NCBI GenBank assembly: GCA_002633025.1
Contig: NMRB01000376.1
Span: 195,571 to 259,570 of the forward strand
DNA from: Notospermus geniculatus
Taxonomy: Eukaryota; Nemertea; Pilidiophora; Heteronemertea; Lineidae
Direction: 5' to 3'
DNA length: 64,000 bases
Part shown: one piece after another, positions 9,801 to 19,656 of the stretch
How positions within the stretch are numbered: position 1 is the stretch's first letter
How the letters are laid out: every line of letters begins with the position of its first letter
Position numbers and translations under genes: made by a program
The notes under the pieces: generated by a model
Told to the model about the DNA's origin: nothing
Seen by the model: the letters and a program-made list of their open reading frames with translations, nothing else
Database searches by the model: none

Positions 9801-11992
9801 CTCTATTGCGGCTCTTGCAGTGTTCTCCACCACAGCTATTCAAGGGTCTGACATGTCTGAACCGCCATCCAGAGGTAATTCAGTGGTCCTTTCCAGCAAA
9901 CCATAGAGTTCTTGTCTATTGCAGCTCTTGCAGTGTTCTCCACCAGAGCTTTTCAAGGGTCTGACATGTCTGAACCGCCATCCAGAGGTAATTCAGTTCT
10001 CCTTTCCAGCAAACCATAGAGTTCTTGTCTATTGCGGCTCTCGCAGTGTTCTCCACCAGAACTTTTCAAGGGTCTGACATGTCTGTGCCTTCACCCCGAG
10101 GTAATTCAGTGGTCCTTTCCAGCAAAGCATAGAATTCTTGTCTATTGCGGCTCTTGCAGTGTTCTCCACCAGAGCTATTCCAGGGGCGGATCCACAATTT
10201 TGAAAAAGAGGGGATGTACTGTGTAGAAACATTGCACCTGGCATACTACCCCAGAAGATTTTGGATGGTAGGAAGCGGTAGGCCTACAACTTGTGCCTGG
10301 CACACTACCCCAGAAGATTTTGGATGGCAGAAGGCGGTAAATCTTTGTCTGGCACACTATCCCACAAGATTTTGGATGGTAGGAAGTGGTACAACTTGCA
10401 CCTGGCATACTACCCCAGAAGATATTGGATGGTAGAAGGTGGTAAGACTTGTGCCTGGTGCACTACCCCAGAAGATTTTGGATGGTAGGAGGCGGTACAA
10501 CTTGCGCCTGGCGCACTACTCTACCACAAAAGATTTTGGATGGCAGGAGTCGGTGAGACTTGCCTCTGACCATACAAAATCTTCTGGGGTAGCGCACCAG
10601 GTGCAAGTTGTGCCACCGCCTACCATCCAAAATCTTCTGGGGTAGCATGCCAGGTGCAAGTTGTACCACTTCCTACCATCCTCTGACGTGCTACTCCAGA
10701 ATATTTGGATGTTTCTGACACTCCATTCAATATTTCATGGCGTGTGTTGAAAGAAAGACAAGTCAACACTGGGGAGTTCCCCATGATGCAGAAGTGGTCC
10801 ATCCACGAGGCGCTTCAACCCTCGCTGGCTCCCACCTCATCATCTAAGCATCAATATTTAATTGACAGTAATCAAGATGACGATCAGGCTCCTGAGGACC
10901 ACGCATCAAAAGATGAGAACGATAGGAACGGGAGAGTAAACACTGTGGCGGGATTGATTAATGTTTCATCCCGGCGCGACAATCGACGTCGTCAATCTAA
11001 AGCAGGTGATTCAGTCGTGTGTATACATGTACCCTTACATGATGCCAATAGGACCAGGTAAAGCGTCGATCGCTGGCACATGGAACCAGTCTGATTCCCA
11101 TCCGTTTGCCACAATTTTTCTGGATTTTCGCTAAAATCCAGAAATCCCTTGACTGATACTTTATGGACTGGAAACAGACAGGATGCCAGTGCAGTGACCG
11201 AAGACCAACAGAGAGACGCTCAATTCTCCTGGGCCTGAGGTTTCCTCCTACATTATATTAACACAGAATATATTCTATTACATGTACATTTCTGACAATT
11301 TTGTCCTGAAATGCTTACAATATTTTCTTGTGAAAAAGTCCTAGAATTTTTTCCCCTCCAAAAAACAGGCCAGCAAGGGTTAAGTGGGAGCGCGACACCA
11401 GTCACTGATTTGACAACATGCACGCATTGATTGTTTATCTCATGTGTTACAGTCGATGTTGAAATAATATGTTAATGAAAGACGGGCAGAACCCACACGT
11501 TTATCATGTTGATTTCAGTACGGGCATGTCACGGAGGCTGTCAAGCAAGGTTTTGACAATTCACAAGGATTCAGGAGACCAAAATCTCCACATCTCAAAT
11601 TATGAATGAAGATACATGTTGGTTCTCAGACTCTCAGACGGAGGATACTACAATACTGCCATTTTCCCCTAAGTTTACAGACTAGGCACATCTTGTAGTC
11701 GTTACTCAACAAATAAGGAATATGGCACCTCATATTTGACCAAAATGTCGACATATTGGACAAGGCTCCACTCGGCACCATCTTTAGCAGAATGACCACA
11801 CAGCATAACCTTATTCGATTGGACATACATGTTGAGCGAATCAAAATTCTTCTGCATCGCGGCAGAAACTGTCGCCTTAGGAACACTCACCTGTTTGATG
11901 ATAGCACTCTGGGCCAATTTCGCCGGATCTGGCTTCGTCTCTCCGTTAATTTCAGCGACGGCGCTTGTATCCCCGTTATCTGTGTCCATCAT
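670..11992 (-). CDS. POU6F: POU class VI homeobox transcription factor (POU6F-like), multi-exon
   Basis: Nuclear DNA-binding transcription factor; relatives are vertebrate POU6F1/POU6F2 and fly pdm3. Coding exons in transcription order are 11891-11992, 8805-9072, 7842-7991, 7271-7426, 6553-6761, 5945-6119, 5383-5560 and 4725-4945, then either 2921-3078 or 670-860. Every junction has GT/AG borders and all phases agree, giving 538 aa (short end) or 549 aa (long end). Residues 1-353 are a Q/T/S/A-rich activation-type region with POU6-style motifs such as GGQQIQLLTTANGQIIATN. The POU-specific domain spans about 365-440 (RRLSLGLTQTQVGQALSATE) and the homeodomain begins near SKKRKRRTSFTPQALE. The start is taken as the first of two adjacent ATGs at 11992. 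An AG lies immediately before it, so upstream noncoding exons are possible but not located. Family assignment rests on recall of POU6 sequences and is strong because residues unique to class VI are present. Confidence 0.93.
1000..1305. mobile_element. inverted-repeat element carrying a nested hairpin MITE
   Basis: Outer arms contain CAGAGGCCGCCTG (left) and GGTGGTGGCCTCTAATGGC (right). A second copy of the outer element, without the insert, is at 47030-47235. The nested element is 1025-1154, flanked by TTA on both sides. Confidence 0.6.
1025..1154. mobile_element. 130-bp hairpin MITE, TWA target site (PIF/Harbinger-like by inference)
   Basis: Arms GGCCGGGTTTACATAGA and TCTATGTAAACTTGGCC are complementary, and an inner pair around AACAAAGG/CCTTTGTT continues the hairpin. 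TTA duplicates flank it. Relatives: 9095-9230, 39902-40034 and 51129-51265. Confidence 0.65.
1773..1935. repeat. 19-bp minisatellite inside an inverted-repeat element
   Basis: Five tandem copies of a unit like GCAAGCGCTAAGAACCACT at about 1825-1918. The flank at 1789-1806 (AGTGGTTCTTTGCACTCGC) is the inverse of the unit, so the block can fold back on itself. Confidence 0.65.
2250..2460 (-). repeat. interspersed repeat with ACCACCCTGTT iterations
   Basis: The inverse complement of sequence also present at 20018-20235 and 21490-21725. It contains a short motif ACCCTGTTCAAA repeated five times and ends near TTTCTGGCTAGAACAC. Confidence 0.6.
2835..2840 (-). terminator. candidate poly(A) signal AATAAA for exon B transcripts
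   Basis: AATAAA on the minus strand about 80 bases beyond the exon B stop; a second AATAAA lies at 2793-2798. Use of either would end the transcript before exon A and so decide which homeodomain is made. Confidence 0.4.
2921..3078 (-). CDS. POU6F: POU6F terminal exon B (proximal): alternative homeodomain helices 2-3 and C-terminus
   Basis: The acceptor reads tttatccgcag, and the exon starts GTGCTGA, the same phase and first bases as exon A. It encodes 51 residues: AEMSDISDKVGLAREV, then VIRVWFCNKRQALKNTIKKL and a short tail ending in GNLEL. About 10 of the 35 homeodomain residues differ from exon A, mostly in helix 2 and the turn. Trp48, Phe49, Cys50 and Asn51 are unchanged. Third-position differences are frequent, so the duplication is old and the protein has been kept under selection. 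The exon has its own stop and a nearby poly(A) motif, so a transcript using it cannot also include exon A. Confidence 0.88.
3662..3838. mobile_element. MITE with GGATCC-type inverted ends (hAT-like by inference)
   Basis: Ends CACGGATCCAAGGGGG and CCTGGATCCGTCCCTGCC. A second copy with high similarity is at 62873-63043. Elements with similar ends are at 30844-31112, 46230-46467 and 47923-48189. Confidence 0.6.
4125..4280. mobile_element. hairpin MITE
   Basis: Arms AAGGCTAGGCGCACACTGA and TCAATGTGCGCCTTGCTT are near complementary, and an inner pair CTCAATGCGG/CCGCATTGAG extends the fold. Confidence 0.5.
4725..5560 (-). CDS. POU6F: POU6F exons 7-8: POU-specific domain, linker and homeodomain helix 1
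   Basis: Exon 7 (5383-5560) carries the first part of the POU-specific domain, with INLDEIKEFAKQFKIRRLSL and the TQTQVGQAL recognition helix. Exon 8 (4725-4945) completes it with FEKLDITPKSAQKIKPVLEK, then the linker (NLTEFIGSEPSKKRKRR) and homeodomain helix 1 (TPQALEVLNEHFERNTHPS). The donor of exon 8 splits the Gly codon in the loop between homeodomain helices 1 and 2, exactly where vertebrate POU6 reads HPSG. That break is what lets two terminal exons be exchanged. The basic cluster KKRKRR is a probable nuclear localisation signal. Confidence 0.92.
5066..5385. repeat. hairpin element followed by GATCAAATTAGACTCAG minisatellite
   Basis: 5066-5212 has inverted ends around TACTCAGGGCTG and CAGCCCTCAGAGTA-like sequence. 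From 5215 to 5380 imperfect repeats of a unit near GGATCAAATTAGACTCAG run up to the donor of POU6F exon 7. Confidence 0.5.
6970..7240 (-). mobile_element. tRNA-derived SINE, copy in POU6F intron
   Basis: Read on the minus strand, the head has an A box (TAGCCGAGTGG) and a B box (GGTTCGAATCC), followed by a body with TTGCAAGGGCAAGTAAAAG and CCAATAATG. The head end lies about 30 bases from the exon 4 donor at 7270. Relatives: 31611-31865, 34078-34378, and a headless copy at 16748-16905. Confidence 0.8.
7530..7695. repeat. interspersed repeat (also at 35300-35600)
   Basis: Contains AATAGCTGAAATGCACGTC and AAACTGATGACCAATGATG, which recur with few changes at about 35497-35590. The second copy is interrupted by a MITE. 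Confidence 0.55.
8030..8140. repeat. ATC trinucleotide-rich microsatellite
   Basis: Blocks of CATCATCATCATCA at 8038-8060 and 8113-8131 in POU6F intron 2. Confidence 0.6.
9095..9230. mobile_element. hairpin MITE with near-perfect arms, TAA target duplication
   Basis: Arms GGCCCCTATTACATAGAAGT and ACTTCTATGTAATAGGGGCC match for more than 40 bases through the TATACGGTATACG block. TAA flanks both ends. The centre (AACAATGGCTTCA ... GAAGCCTTTGTTA) relates it to the element at 1025-1154. Confidence 0.75.
9660..10190. repeat. 113-bp tandem repeat, about 4.7 copies
   Basis: Copies of a unit starting AGCAAACCATAGAGTTCTTG begin at 9670, 9782, 9895, 10008 and 10121, a spacing of 112-113 bases. Located in POU6F intron 1. 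Confidence 0.9.
10225..10700. repeat. about 55-bp tandem repeat whose last copies are inverted
   Basis: Units with CCCCAGAAGATTTTGGATGG run in one direction from 10240 to about 10550. From 10565 to 10685 the same unit appears inverted twice (CCATCCAAAATCTTCTGGGG). Together they could form a large fold-back. Located in POU6F intron 1. Confidence 0.85.
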
Positions 11993-12905
11993 CTGTACGT
12001 TTTCACAGGTTTATCTGGCCAGCAGAAAGCCACCCAAGAAACTTTCAGATTTTAAATCTGAAAAACGTAGAAAAAGAACACGATCGTGTAATCCCAAAAA
12101 TCATCAAAAATCCTAAAATCCGATGCTGAAATGCCAAGATCTGAAACCGGAATCTAACATTGCATCCAGGTGTTGACAGATCGAAGGTGTCACGGTTGTC
12201 AGAAAATGCGAAATTCTGTCAGAAAAACACCACGTGTGTGTCAGAATCCATTTTAGATGTATGCACGGAATGTACACGAGTAATTCTGATGGCACTAATT
12301 CGGATGCAGTATTATTCAATCCTTGTCAATGAGCTACCATAATTAATACATTGCCAGTGACTCACATTTAATATTAATTCAGCGCGCTCTTTAAGAAGAT
12401 GCGTCACGTCTACACGGCCTCTTCCAACATAAGCAAGTGTACCAACGCGAAATAATTATGTTGAGCACAGCGGCCACCTGACTCAGGCAGAAAATCAATG
12501 ACGTTGTTGCCATGGTATTTGCATTAGGAGAACGTTTCCACGGTTACCGTCCATGATAGGAATGAGTTATTGAAGCAGTACATGGAACGTCGTCGGAATA
12601 TTTGTAACAATGATTTATTTCGTGACTCTCTCATCTTTGCCGCTGTTTATGCATACTGATCTGGGCGTGTCGGTATCTATTCTGACATGATGGCACATGG
12701 CTCATTGAATTCCTATCCAGCACATGTTTCATAACTTATCCACTGACACTTTCATTAAACACTCCATCCGCATGCTGTCAATGTTTGACTTCTGAGAGAA
12801 ATCCTATCAAACGTTAACCCTCCTCCCCCTCCGTCACAAGCACTTTTAACAGTAGCCTAATAATACATGTACATCCAAAAATACTTCACGCTTCACAGTA
12901 TGGCC

Positions 12906-13248
12906 TTAACTCCCTACGCGTGGTGCCCCGTCAGTTTACCTGCTTTCGTAGAATTTGCCGCATTTGGTCAAAAGATGGCATTAGGGCCTCGCACGTTGCT
13001 TTCAGGAACTCTTTGATCCGTAGGCAAAGGATGTTCTTGTGCTATCATGGCTACTTGCTCACATGATCCACTCAGCCAATGAAAAATGTCTCAGGCCGGC
13101 TCAGGCCAGCTTGCTCGGTGCTCTCATTGTTCGACTCTCTCAGTGCCATCTGTTGACCAAATGCGGCGAATTTTACGAAGTGTATCAGTAGTGGAGGAGG
13201 AGCGGCTAAACCGAAGGGGGCACGGTACACAACTTCACAGGGAGTTAA
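12906..13248. mobile_element. TTAA-flanked inverted-repeat MITE
   Basis: TTAACTCCCT at the left and AGGGAGTTAA at the right. Inner arms GCCGCATTTGGTCAAAAGAT and CTGTTGACCAAATGCGGC are complementary. TTAA ends suggest a piggyBac-type source (inference). Confidence 0.6.
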
Positions 13249-13318
13249 AATAGAGCAAAGTTTCTTCAGATACCTTCAAAAGGATTGATCATGCAGTAAT
13301 CTACAACTACAGTGTTTG

Positions 13319-13798
13319 AAGCCGGGTTTACACTGCCAAAAATCAAGTGAACTCGGTCCGGACCAAGTTCAGTTCGGCAAAAAAAGTGGCAGTGTACATG
13401 TAAACCTGCCAAGCATACCCGGTCCGGACCAGAAGTGAACCATACCGAGGCCCCCAGAACCTGGTGGTCTCGGTCCGGACCGAGTACGGTACCCCGACCA
13501 AATGTGCAGTGTAAACCTCACGCACGGCGAACTGGACCGAGTCCACTTCCCTGAGACGGTATTGAGCATGCGCGCAGTTCGTCCTTGCGTCACTTGGGTT
13601 CACTCGCGTGAATACTCGACGTGCATTCCGTGCGAGATTCTTACCTCCACTCATTGGAGAGCGACGCTTTAGATTGGTTGCGCGGTGACTCACCGCTGCA
13701 GTCTAAACGGTACAAATGAAGTGGACCTGGTCCGGTCCGGTCCGAGTTCGGTTCACTTCAACTGGACCGAAATGTTTGGCAGTGTAAACGTGGCTTAA
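13319..13798. mobile_element. 480-bp MITE with GGTCCGGACC-rich arms
   Basis: Left end GCCGGGTTTACACTGCCA pairs with right end TGGCAGTGTAAACGTGGC. Both arms carry GTGAACTCGGTCCGGACC-like sequence. Open reading frames inside follow the repeat and are not taken as genes. Confidence 0.75.
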
Positions 13799-14079
13799 GG
13801 TTCTGGACAATATAGACTTATTCAGTCTAATATATTACATGTATTGTCGAGGGTGGAAGGGATTAATTATTGAGTGGGAAGCAAGCAGATGCATAATACA
13901 TATTAATTACATTTTTCCATTAACTTGGTAATGAGACTGCATCATCATAATGTGAGATTATAGATTAACTGATAAACAAGAAAATACACTATCACCCTCA
14001 GTGATTAAGTTTATAAGCTCATTTTTTCGTTGCATTTCATCAGCGACGGCCTCATTTCGTACTGCCAACCACACTAACA

Positions 14080-14365
14080 TCGGGGACAAATGTCCTAAAG
14101 GACAAGGGGACAAATTGTCTCGGGACGAATTGTTCTAGGGGACAAATTGTCCAGGGGCGAAATGTCCGGCGAGGAATTCTCTAACTGTCTGTCTCTGAGG
14201 TTGGTTCGAAACTCTGCTTGGACCTATTCTTAGTGATATAGAGGACAGCTCAGTTTCTTCTTACTCTGTCCTGCCAACCCACACCAACATCAGTGATGAA
14301 TGTCCTCAGGGACAAATTAATTGGGACGAATAGTTCCAGGGACAAATTGTCCGGCAAGGAATTCT
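14080..14365. repeat. GGACAAATTGTCC minisatellite blocks
   Basis: Two blocks (14086-14165 and 14305-14355) of palindromic GGGACAAATTGTCC variants. The spacer between them includes AGGAATTCTCTAACTGTC, which recurs after the second block. A related block is at 33040-33135. Confidence 0.6.
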
Positions 14366-14389
14366 TTAAACCGTCAGTCTCTGGGCTTA

Positions 14390-14650
14390 TTCGAATCCCT
14401 GTTCCTGACAACACTCGTGCCGACCCAGTTCATGTAGTTCTTGACTCAACTCGAGAACAGCAGTTTTGAATGCCGAGAACGCAAGTCGGGCCAAGAACGT
14501 GTTCTTGGCCCTCTGCTGAGTGGGGAGTGCGAACACATTCTTGGCCCGACACGGGTTGTGTTCTCAGCGTTCGAGACTGCCGTTCTCGAATTGAGTCAAC
14601 AACTACATGAACTGGGTCAGCATGAGTGTTGTCAAGAACTGGGATTCGAA
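14390..14650. mobile_element. 260-bp hairpin MITE bounded by TTCGAA
   Basis: Arms run inward from TTCGAATCCC and GGGATTCGAA through CCCAGTTCATGTAGTT / AACTACATGAACTGGG. A relative is at 16473-16749. Confidence 0.75.
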
Positions 14651-16472
14651 TACGCCCTCTGAGGTTGGTTCAAATCGCTGGTTGGACCTGTTCTTTGTGA
14701 TATGATATAGAGGGCAACTCAATCTCTTCTTTGAGAGCATAGGGCTTTGAAGCATTGACAGGAAAAAGTGCTTCTTATACCGATCGAGTCTGGTCTTTAA
14801 AAAACACAACCGCACCAAGTTTGAGATGCTTCGACTCTACTGCCTCCTCATCACCACAACTACAATCAGACCAGAGGTCATCATCTACCACTTCCTTCAG
14901 TCGCAAGATTAGTCCATTTATCTTCACAATATTCCTGTCCACGACACCATACACATCATCCTTCTCATAAAAATTCAAACTATCTCGCCAGATAATCACT
15001 ATCATACATAATTCACAAGTCAAGTCAAACAGGAAGTGATGCGAAGGCATTCAGGTAACCGTGGTAACACGACCCAGAGGAAATCACCAAACGCAGACAC
15101 TGCAGACGGTATTATGGCCTCAAAGAATGCACCCAAATAATGGTTGATATAATGATTTTTATCACGGTGTGAATACGATGAGCCTGCCTTCTCGAAATTC
15201 TGTCGCAGAACTATGGCCATTTGGGAAGAGCCCGGCCCGAGAGACTCAGTTTCGGTGACCAGCTGGCATGGCTGACTGGACCTTGTGGTCAGGACGTCAT
15301 TATTGTGGACCCCACTGCCAATTTGACTCTTTGTGAGCAGGGCCTTCATCTCAACTTCGACAGCTTTAAGCTGCCGACAGGTGTGACAAGGTCCACTGGA
15401 CATCAGGGGCATTTTTTGGATTCAAGGGGACGAGGCGTAGCCCCACGAATGGTAGCTTGGCTACTCCACTGACATGACTGAGGATTGAGGACCTTTTTTT
15501 TCAACAAGTACATGTACTGGCCAATGGCTCCAGGTATGATGCGGGAATGCACTTGCTCTATAGCTCTCAGCCTTCATGACACATGTAGGCCCTTCTTTTC
15601 GACCATTCAGCTAGGAAGAAATCCATTGGAATCTGGGCATCAACCAAGAGAAAGGCTGCGTCTGAGGAAGCATACATGTAGTAAAAGACACAAAGAGGAG
15701 ACAGCTTTGAATTTCAGAAAGGTGTACGGTACCTATTGTTCGTGCTCATAATCTATCAATGAAAAGTACTATGAAACCCTGGCCTTGCCAACCACATTTC
15801 TTCGCCTCCGTACCAGCCAAGCATCAATGAACGAACCAACACGAACCTTCCGAAACTCATTCTCAATGCAGTGGGATCTCAGATTGAGACCATGGCCAGA
15901 ATTGTCTCGGCATGTCACTATGGAACCAGATCAACTGGTCAAGTTGCGTTTGTTGGTATTGGTTTTTGGATCATGCCCGGAATTGTCAATATCATGTTGA
16001 TCTTGCGTGACAAATGTGCATGTTTGCAGAAAACGGCACTGACGCAAAGGGGTCTGAAGTGGAGATTGTGCCTTGAGATTGTGTAGGGAAATGTGTCCAC
16101 TTTCTCTTCTACGGACAGAATTCACCAGAAACAGAAGCCAAAGTGACCAGGCAGAGTTAGACACGTCAAACAAACATGGCGCTACGTGCCCGGCAATCCT
16201 GGTCTCCTAAGACCAATAGACACTACCAGAAACAATTCGTACTGTGCCCCAAAACTGTAGGGTAAGACCTCTTTCTTTCGTTCGGGACCCAGTGGCCGGA
16301 TGCCATCTAATGAAACCGTCACCATCGTGCCTGAAAATGTTTGGCATTGAAGTCTTCCTCGCTTCATCACTGAGTTCATCCCATACTCTGGCAAGTCTGG
16401 CCGCTTGCTTATGAGAAACTCCTGGCACAGCAACAGGTTGTGACAACAAGCAAGTGGCACCACATGGGGCAT

Positions 16473-16749
16473 ATTCGAATCATCGTTCTTGACCACACTC
16501 GTACTGTTCCAGTTCACGTAGCTGCTGACTCAACTCGTCAACGGGGTCTCGAACGCCGAGAACGCAACTTGAGTCGAGCCAAGAAAGTGTTCTTCTCACC
16601 CCTCCGCTGAGTGTGGAGTGAAAAGAACATGTTCTTGACCTGACACAGGTTGCGTTCTCGGTGTTTGAGACTGCCGTTCTCGAGTTCAGTCAACAGCTAC
16701 ATGAACTGGGTCAGCACGAGTGTGTGTGGTCAAGAACGAGGATTCGAAT
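16473..16749. mobile_element. 275-bp hairpin MITE, second copy of TTCGAA family
   Basis: Same architecture as 14390-14650. The shared right arm CTACATGAACTGGGTCAGCA is almost unchanged. A headless SINE begins directly after it. Confidence 0.75.
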
Positions 16750-16910
16750 ACGCCATGGTGCGGTAGCCGTGGTGCCTGTGATAAATACGTCTTGTACCTT
16801 TGCAAGGGCAAGTAAATGATGCCGTCCAAGTAAGAAGCTTGGGATGGGTTCTTCCATGGCCAATAATGCTGTGGCTTCAACCCTGATGGAAAAATCCAAT
16901 ATAATACGAA
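16750..16910 (+). mobile_element. SINE body without tRNA head
   Basis: Carries GTAGCCGTGGTGCC, TTTGCAAGGGCAAGTAAATG and CCAATAATGCTG of the SINE family seen at 31611-31865, but the A and B boxes are missing. The hairpin MITE right next to it may have replaced them. Confidence 0.6.
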
Positions 16911-19330
16911 AACCGCGTTTGAACTTAAAGCCCCACTGTATTGAATGTGAAAAACGCAAATCATCGCCGCGATTCTCGCACGACGTCAGCGTAGTGTAAA
17001 ATGTACTACGCTCTGTCAGAATACATTAGAGCTCTCCCTTCAGTTTTTTCCAATGCGTGCTGAAAACTAGGCCTTGATTCTGTGAAGTGCGTATCAGGCA
17101 AGCATTTTGGGGACCTTCACGAGGCTATGGGACCTGTATGTGCACTCTCCTAACGTTTTGAAAATATCGTAAAATTCAATACTGTGGGGCTTTAACAACG
17201 ACACAGCGTCAATCATTTTCAACTGATTGACCCTAAAATTCAGGTCAAAATCCTGGGTAGAATCCAAGGGACCAGTCTCAATAACGTGAACAATTATATT
17301 CAATCATCAGGACACCAAGGCATCTCCATGCTATCCGATATGATACCTCATCAACAATACTTGTCATTTCCATCTGGAATAATGGACCCATCACTCATAT
17401 CATATGTAATCTATATTAGTATCGACGGTTACGATTATTCTGGGATTAACATAAGTATATATTGAATCTATTACAAGTTACAGTGAACATGCATTTCTAA
17501 CCTGTCCTACATGCCCTAAACGGTACACAATCGCCGAGACCAGCGTCGCATTATGCAATGGCTCTTCAGCTAATGACTTGGCCCATCATCGTCATAATTC
17601 CCTATAGTAAATTTCTACTGATTACATATTAAAGTGAGCCGATAATAAACATTCAGATAAATTAATTTATTAATATTTTCTTCATGTAACAGTGCACAAA
17701 GCAGAAAGACCTAGCAACTAACCTGACGAGAGGATTTTATCATTACTGGTACTCCAGATACGAAATGCCGTACTGCGCGTTTCTTCGCATCCGTCCTTAT
17801 GATATGGATTACATTCGACGACTGTGGTTGTACAAGTAGCTGCTAAAGGCTAACAGATTACCAAATGCTACAGCGATCTGTTTCTACACTGGTGAGTACG
17901 CATATTGACAACGTCGTGGCCGTGCTCTGTAAGCCATACAGCACTCTATGCATGATTATGAGGACATCTTATCGATGATACTACTTGGCTCTTTGAATAC
18001 AATGACATGGCAATGTTATTTATGTTCCTCTTTTTGTTGAAGAGGTGATGGGAGAATAAACAATCTGACTTGCATAATACAGCCATCAACAGCATGGTCT
18101 TCTTTCTTAGCACTTTGATTGGGGTTTCTTAATATTCTACATGTTCTAATATTGCAATCACTGGATTCTGCACTCATCATATCTTGACATAAAACATGAC
18201 ATGGGCCTACTTGTCAGCCCTTTATTCATGACATCAATAAACCAAGGCAAAACGCAGGGATCATGCTACCGACTCGCCATAATCGCCAATGGTAGCCCTC
18301 CAATTTGGCAAATTTTTTTGGGAACTGGCCGCTGAAAAATTGGCTAACTCAGTATAAACCTGAAACATGGCATTTTGCTTGTCTTGAGTTCATAATCATA
18401 TCCACAGAATTTTTGACTGGAGAACTTATTATTTGGCTAATAACCCAATTGGCTAAAGTTTTGGCAAAAAAATATTTTGAGATACATGTACATGTAGCTC
18501 CAACCCTGAACACCAAATACATTGTACCAAACTTCTCAGGAAGATTCAATCCTCATTGGCCTAGCTATTGCTCAATTAGAATACCAATACAGATTTGCAT
18601 TAGAATTACAACTGGTCCAAGTGTAACAACATTATCAGTGTTTCTGTTTGTGAATGTTCCCCATCATTGTACCAATACTGCCCTATTGATATGACTGAAC
18701 AGTTATGGTCTCTCTAGCTGTCTATTGCCAGTAATTACTATATTTCCAATACAAAGAAGGGAAAACTGAAAAATGGGGAACATTGGCAGATGTTACACTG
18801 GCTTCTGAGTGGTGCATGGCAACCATTCTGAGACTATCAAAGGTTCTCAGCACTTGCTCCCTTACGTTAATGTTCGAGACAAAAGACTTAAAACTGACAG
18901 TTTTGCAGTACAGCAGGTGATTTAAACTGACAAGCATGGAATCGACATTTAGAATTCTTTTTTTCTTCTGGTATTAATTCTTCCCCACAGCCACCATCAC
19001 AACCATGGCACACTCAATCCACAATCAGTTCCTCAATTCCTGCACTTTTCGCTTCATAGCAACCCAGTGTCGCACACTCAAACGTCCAACACTACATTTC
19101 TCCTACTCCCATGTATCACCCAATTTTACCGTATCCATGGAAACAGAATTAAAGACAGTTTTGCTCCTGTCAAATACTCCGTGACTAATTGGATGTGCTG
19201 GAGGAACGTTTGTGGTTATGGCACACAACATGACTTAGCCATGTTTAGCAACGACGTGTGTGTTGAACCCCTCACTTGGGGGGATAGGATAGGGAGTCAT
19301 TAGTCAAGAAGGGGGTCTAGCTATTTTGCT
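16911..19330. other. gene-free stretch
   Basis: No coding block, RNA gene or long inverted repeat was recognised. Small open frames here have no family resemblance that I can see. It could hold upstream noncoding exons or regulatory DNA of POU6F. Confidence 0.4.
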
Positions 19331-19334
19331 GGAA

Positions 19335-19395
19335 CGTGTGTAGGTGTGTGTGTGTGTGTCTGGGGGTGTGCGTGTGTGTGTGTTGGGGGGGTTGT
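19335..19395. repeat. GT dinucleotide microsatellite
   Basis: Interrupted (GT)n run, 19337-19384, followed by a G tract. Confidence 0.85.
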
Positions 19396-19656
19396 CAAGG
19401 TGGGGTACCTCAAGGGATGGAAGACCAATTACATGAGAGATGAAATGCAGGTACCCCAGAAACTGTTACATGTACTGTCAAAACACGTGCTTTGTTCATT
19501 AACACAAAATTGAATTGAATTGTGTGACAACCAAAGATGTGACATAATCTATCAAACGTGGATATTTCGACTGCGCCACTGACAACCAACCCTGAATTGT
19601 TCTGGTCTGACTGACGTAGGCCTACATACTGTTAACCATTTTTACAGGATTTTCCA

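Noticed and set aside
9660-10190. CRISPR-like array
   Set aside because: Unit is 113 bp with no distinct spacers, in a eukaryotic intron; an ordinary tandem repeat.
13343-13693. 116-codon open frame, minus strand
   Set aside because: Contained in the 480-bp MITE; its residues follow the GGTCCGGACC repeats.
15020-15412. 130-codon open frame, minus strand
   Set aside because: Not recognised and with no flanking splice sites or neighbouring exons of similar type; kept out as unsupported.
16182-16517. Overlapping frames of 111 and 80 codons, minus strand, one with KQAARLARVWDELSDEARK
   Set aside because: The helical-looking stretch is suggestive, but I could not connect it to a family or to exons; it also runs into the hairpin MITE at 16473.
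17715-17730. Donor-like site CGTCAG/gttagt on the minus strand as a POU6F leader exon
   Set aside because: One of several donor-like strings upstream (also near 25958); nothing distinguishes it from chance.
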